A stretch of DNA of 64,000 bases. It comes from Desulfosediminicola ganghwensis. Its GTDB lineage: Bacteria > Desulfobacterota > Desulfobulbia > Desulfobulbales > Desulfocapsaceae. Below the pieces are notes generated by a model, which was not told the DNA's origin, did no database searches, and was given only the letters and a program-made list of their open reading frames with translations. The stretch covers positions 5,217,001 to 5,281,000 of the forward strand of contig NZ_CP050699.1 of the NCBI RefSeq assembly GCF_005116675.2, written 5' to 3'. A program made the position numbers and the translations under genes. Below, piece after piece: positions 61,206 through 64,000 of the stretch. How positions within the stretch are numbered: position 1 is the stretch's first letter; every line of letters starts with the position of its first letter.

Positions 61206-62273
61206 ATGAACAAATCGACAAAGGCGATACAGCGCTGGTGGATGCAGGGACTGATACTCCTTGTTTTCACCTCACCTCCTCTCTACCCGGCAACGGAGAT
61301 AGCCTTCGCCGATAGTGAATATTCGATATGGGACGAACAGGCAGAGCGCTTAGAAGATGTAGAAGGCGACCTGGGGGATATTGATCTGGAAATCGATGAA
61401 CTGGTGGATGACACCCAGGAGCAAGCCAGTCATGTACTTCTCTCGGCCGCCACCTGGTTTGACGATTTTTTTGACGATACCCGCTTTATTGCAGAAGAAA
61501 ACAAGACACGCGCTAAAATCCGTCTTGAAACAAGTTATCACGAAGAGGACGGTTTCGATATCAGCCCTTCTGTTCGCTGGCGTATTCACCTGCCTAAACT
61601 CGAGGAAAAACTCAATCTCGTCATTTTCGCTGCTGACGATGGCGATGACCCGTCAGATAGCAATATCTCCTCCGACCTGAGTTCTGCCAATACCACTCGT
61701 AGTGACCTTACAGCCGCCCTGCAGTATTTTGTTAAAACCACCGATAAATATAATATATCCACCACAGCCGGTGGCTCGTTCGATTATCTCTATGTTGGCG
61801 CACGCTTCAGGTATTTCAAAAGTTTCAAGAGATGGCAGGGGCGATTTATCGAACGCCTTCGTTATTACACAGACGACGGTTGGGAGAACTACAACTCCCT
61901 CGATTTTGAGCGTGAATTCCTCGAAAAGTTTCTTTTCAGAAACACCACTTCTCTCTACGTCCGCGAAGATGAAGACAGCCTCGATCATTCCATCAGCTTC
62001 AGTCTCTTTCAGTTCCTCACCGACACAAGGGCACTCGCCTATGAGTGGACGAACAATTTTGAGACAGACCCATCCCATCGACTGGCAGACCTTATCCTGC
62101 GCCTCCGCTACAGGCAACAGGGACACCGGGAATGGCTGATGTATGAAGTCTCACCGTGGGTCAATTTCCCCGAAGAGGACGGTTATGAGGCTCAATTTGG
62201 TCTCCGTTTTACCCTTGAGGCAAAATTCGGCTACTCTGACAGCACCAAGCTCAAAAACATCTTTCATTTCTAG
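61206..62273 (+). CDS. Predicted outer-membrane beta-barrel protein
   Basis: A 355-residue exported protein. Signal peptide with cleavage near IAFADSE (about residue 36), then a 50-residue acidic helical part (ERLEDVEGDLGDIDLEIDEL), then alternating beta strands such as ARFRYFKSFKRWQGRF and YVREDEDSLDHSISFSL to the end. The last residues are KNIFHF: a terminal Phe is the classical signal for the Bam machinery. Ten to twelve strands seem likely. I do not recognise a family. The stop codon TAG is part of a mobile-element CTAG flank. Confidence 0.75.
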   Translation: MNKSTKAIQRWWMQGLILLVFTSPPLYPATEIAFADSEYSIWDEQAERLEDVEGDLGDIDLEIDELVDDTQEQASHVLLSAATWFDDFFDDTRFIAEENKTRAKIRLETSYHEEDGFDISPSVRWRIHLPKLEEKLNLVIFAADDGDDPSDSNISSDLSSANTTRSDLTAALQYFVKTTDKYNISTTAGGSFDYLYVGARFRYFKSFKRWQGRFIERLRYYTDDGWENYNSLDFEREFLEKFLFRNTTSLYVREDEDSLDHSISFSLFQFLTDTRALAYEWTNNFETDPSHRLADLILRLRYRQQGHREWLMYEVSPWVNFPEEDGYEAQFGLRFTLEAKFGYSDSTKLKNIFHF

Positions 62274-62418
62274 GAGACTGTCGGACTAAGCCCTTTTCAA
62301 CCAATTCATCGTTATCGAAGGAAAAACAATGCTCGCAATATCAGACATATGGCTCCGCTTATTTTTCCTTCGATGCCTCGATTTGAGTAAAAATCACAAT
62401 AGGCCGACAGGCTCCTAG
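62270..62418. mobile_element. MITE-like palindromic element, copy 2, with CTAG flanks
   Basis: A 141-bp element (62274-62414) between CTAG tetramers (62270-62273, 62415-62418). Ends are GAGACTGTCGGACTA on the left and GAGCCTGTCGGCCTA on the right strand. An internal perfect 13-bp inverted repeat ATCGAAGGAAAAA (left and right of the core) folds around AACAATGCTCGCAATATCA, the part shared with copy 1. In copy 1 the matching stem has different bases but still pairs. No protein is coded. The left CTAG includes the stop of the barrel-protein gene. The remaining 175 bases before 62594 show nothing. Confidence 0.82.
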
Positions 62419-62593
62419 AAGCGCAACCTGAAATGCTCACAGTCATTTACCACTCTTCCGGTTAAGCCCTTGTAATTCACCATCCCAGTAATAAATTCCT
62501 TGCCAATATCGTTGTCAGCAAGCAGATTATGTGCTGGCAAAGCCTACTGGTTGCAAATCTGTCAGAGTTACTATTTTAAACTACGGAACTATT

Positions 62594-62986
62594 ATGAACG
62601 AAGTGGATGATGCAGAATTAAAAAAGGTGATGGCTGATTTCCTGGAGTTAGGCCACGTTGAAAACATCATCGCCATGTATCGCCACGACCCCAGGTATTA
62701 TGACTGGACCGGCGAGATACTCGACGATGAGCGCTTTGCAGTTCGCATCGGGGTGTCTGTGCTTTTTGAAGAATTGACCAGGCTGGAGCCGGAACAAACC
62801 CAACGCGCTGTTCCCTCCCTGGCTGTCTTGCTGCAGTCTGAATCTGCTAACATTCGCGGTGAGGCGATCGGTGTTCTTGGCATTATTGGCGGTGAAAAAG
62901 CAATTTCTCAGATCCGCGCAATGGAAAACGACCCAAGCCCCCAGGTTCGGGAGATGGTCGATCTGGTATTGGAGGAATCAGCATGA
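62594..62986 (+). CDS. HEAT-repeat protein
   Basis: A 130-residue, all-alpha protein. The C-terminal half contains two HEAT/armadillo-like units: VPSLAVLLQSESANIRGEAIGVLGII and GEKAISQIRAMENDPSPQVREMV, with the Asp/Pro-Val-Arg pattern. The N-terminal half (FLELGHVENIIAMYRHDPRYYDW) is also helical. Such short proteins act as protein-protein adaptors. The start at 62594 is chosen from the repeat layout; the upstream frame crosses non-coding sequence. The stop overlaps the next start (ATGA). Confidence 0.75.
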   Translation: MNEVDDAELKKVMADFLELGHVENIIAMYRHDPRYYDWTGEILDDERFAVRIGVSVLFEELTRLEPEQTQRAVPSLAVLLQSESANIRGEAIGVLGIIGGEKAISQIRAMENDPSPQVREMVDLVLEESA

Positions 62987-63234
62987 CCCGATTTCCCTGG
63001 TGGGGCTCTGTTATATTGGCAATTATCGGATATCTCGGTTTGAAGTACGGCACCCCGCAACTGCTTGATCCGGAAAACCACCTCAGCAATCTGTTACCCC
63101 AATTTGCACCGGTTTTCGCCATGGGCTTTTTGCTGCTCGCAGCCAAACAGCTTTACGATGACGATCCAAATGAAAATGTGGATCATGATGAACAAGAGTC
63201 AGGTAAAAGTCGAGACGACCAGAAGCGGGACTGA
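62983..63234 (+). CDS. Small membrane protein, coupled to HEAT-repeat gene
   Basis: An 83-residue protein with two predicted TM helices (about 7-20 and 43-60) and a 23-residue hydrophilic, acidic and basic tail (DDDPNENVDHDEQESGKS). Translation is coupled to the HEAT protein by ATGA, so the two probably work together, with this one as membrane anchor. No family recognised. It converges on the GGDEF gene. Confidence 0.7.
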   Translation: MTRFPWWGSVILAIIGYLGLKYGTPQLLDPENHLSNLLPQFAPVFAMGFLLLAAKQLYDDDPNENVDHDEQESGKSRDDQKRD

Positions 63235-63246
63235 GGCTCAACAGGG

Positions 63247-64000
63247 TCACTGGCGATAACGCTCCAAGCAGTTTTCAGCATACCAGGATTCTTTAGCCTG
63301 AAACATTCGGGAATCTGCCAGGTCCAGCATCTCTTCCGCGCCCCGCTCAGTAGAGCAGGAAACACCGAAACTGATCCGCACCTGTTCACGGCTCTTTTCG
63401 CCAGTCAGTTCATCAACACAATCAATAACAGCATTCACAAGCATACCATTGATGCGATCCACTAGTTTATCTGCCTCTTCACGAAAGGCGTTAGGACAGA
63501 GAATTATAATCTCATCCCCACCAAACCTAAAAACCAGGTCAGAACTCCTGACGTTTTTCACCAGCAAGGCCGCTGCCGTCCTTATCAGCAGGTCACCGGC
63601 CTTATGGCCATACGTATCGTTGACCCGTTTCAAGCCGTTGATATCACCAAAGACCAGTGAGAACGCAGTCTCAGGACGCGCCTTGGCACACCATTCAGCA
63701 AATATCCGCTCGAAATACTTCCGGTTGAACAGCCCCGTGAGGTGGTCGGTGTTGGACAACCGTTCAAGCTCCCGAGCCTGAATGCGGGAGCGTGAAATAC
63801 CGCGAATCGTCTCCAGAAAAACCTCCATAGTCCGTCGCTCGGCTTCATCCAGCTTTGTGCCTTTAATAAAGAGTTTAAAGCAATAAACCGCCAAGCCCTG
63901 GGTGGAAGCCGAATAAATACCACCGCCAAATACCTGCCAGCCTGCGCTGGCAACTGAAGAAATAGTCTCATCGCCCTTGCGCCTGCTCACAATCTCATAG
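63247..64000 (-). CDS. GGDEF-domain protein (5' end outside window)
   Basis: The frame is open to the right edge; about 250 C-terminal residues are seen. A GGDEF domain starts near LERLSNTDHLTGLFNRKYFE, with VFGDINGLKRVNDTYGHKAGD and the signature RFGGDEIIIL, so the fifth residue is Ile where active diguanylate cyclases have Phe/Tyr; activity is uncertain. The part before it (SSVASAGWQVFGGGIYSAS) suggests a sensor region such as GAF. A GTG near 63990 is not the real start. No RxxD inhibitory site is evident upstream of the signature. Confidence 0.85.
   Translation of the reverse strand, partial: YEIVSRRKGDETISSVASAGWQVFGGGIYSASTQGLAVYCFKLFIKGTKLDEAERRTMEVFLETIRGISRSRIQARELERLSNTDHLTGLFNRKYFERIFAEWCAKARPETAFSLVFGDINGLKRVNDTYGHKAGDLLIRTAAALLVKNVRSSDLVFRFGGDEIIILCPNAFREEADKLVDRINGMLVNAVIDCVDELTGEKSREQVRISFGVSCSTERGAEEMLDLADSRMFQAKESWYAENCLERYRQ

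Overview
The window looks like an accessory-poor stretch of chromosome from an anaerobic deltaproteobacterium (Desulfobacterota, probably Desulfobulbales-like). This is inferred from the gene mix, not from a marker search: two sigma-54 activators beside their target promoters, MinD-type ATPases with inserted ferredoxin domains next to NifX/NifB-type proteins, DUF5320, fdhD, a fused DHH-CBS-CCA polymerase, and a candidate UGA-containing selenoprotein. Base composition is close to even throughout. I saw no tRNA, rRNA, CRISPR array or intact transposase.

Layout. 1-13 kb: a truncated ABC solute-binding protein, fdhD, ddl, a glycolate/D-lactate dehydrogenase-like flavoprotein, rpsU-xerD behind a near-consensus promoter, a 905-residue DHH-CBS-CCA polymerase, an M50 protease, an acyl-CoA synthetase and a DacA-type carboxypeptidase. 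13-19 kb: an SOS mutagenesis cassette on the minus strand, in transcription order lexA, DUF72, imuB-like, dnaE2; imuA is absent. 19-24 kb: a ferritin-like protein, the first copy of a palindromic mobile element, dsdA, and a gntR-trpB-trpA operon behind an elaborate palindromic operator. 24-30 kb: a sigma-54 activator divergent from citrate synthase (with a good sigma-54 promoter), followed by RimK-like ATP-grasp ligase, GNAT and SET genes that are nearly contiguous or overlapping.

30-47 kb: DUF1566, glycogen debranching enzyme, SGNH hydrolase, OB-fold protein, panE, HAD and Nudix genes, typA with a tiny downstream gene carrying an in-frame TGA in a Cys-x-x-TGA context, an SF2 helicase, DUF2058, a PLP decarboxylase and a GH15 glucoamylase-like enzyme. 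47-53 kb: a minus-strand cluster of three NifX-like proteins, two ferredoxin-MinD ATPases, a receiver-like protein, DUF5320 and a NifU-like protein, preceded by its own PAS-sigma-54 activator, an inverted-repeat activator site and a -24/-12 promoter. 53-64 kb: ybbA-ybbP-tesA, a divergent heterodimeric ABC exporter with one degenerate ATP site, an outer-membrane barrel protein, the second copy of the mobile element, a HEAT-repeat protein, a small membrane protein and the end of a GGDEF protein.

Most interesting items: (1) a candidate 53-residue membrane selenoprotein (37059-37220) with a Cys-Ile-Pro-Sec motif and a plausible SECIS hairpin; (2) two about 140-bp elements with matching ends, CTAG flanks and conserved cores, both sitting exactly on the TAG stop codon of the preceding gene; (3) the sigma-54-controlled NifX/MinD/NifU-like cluster; (4) the ATP-grasp/GNAT/SET operon; (5) the lexA-DUF72-imuB-dnaE2 cassette; (6) several intergenic arrays that all have a 7-bp period. 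Functional calls come from recognised motifs; no database search was possible.
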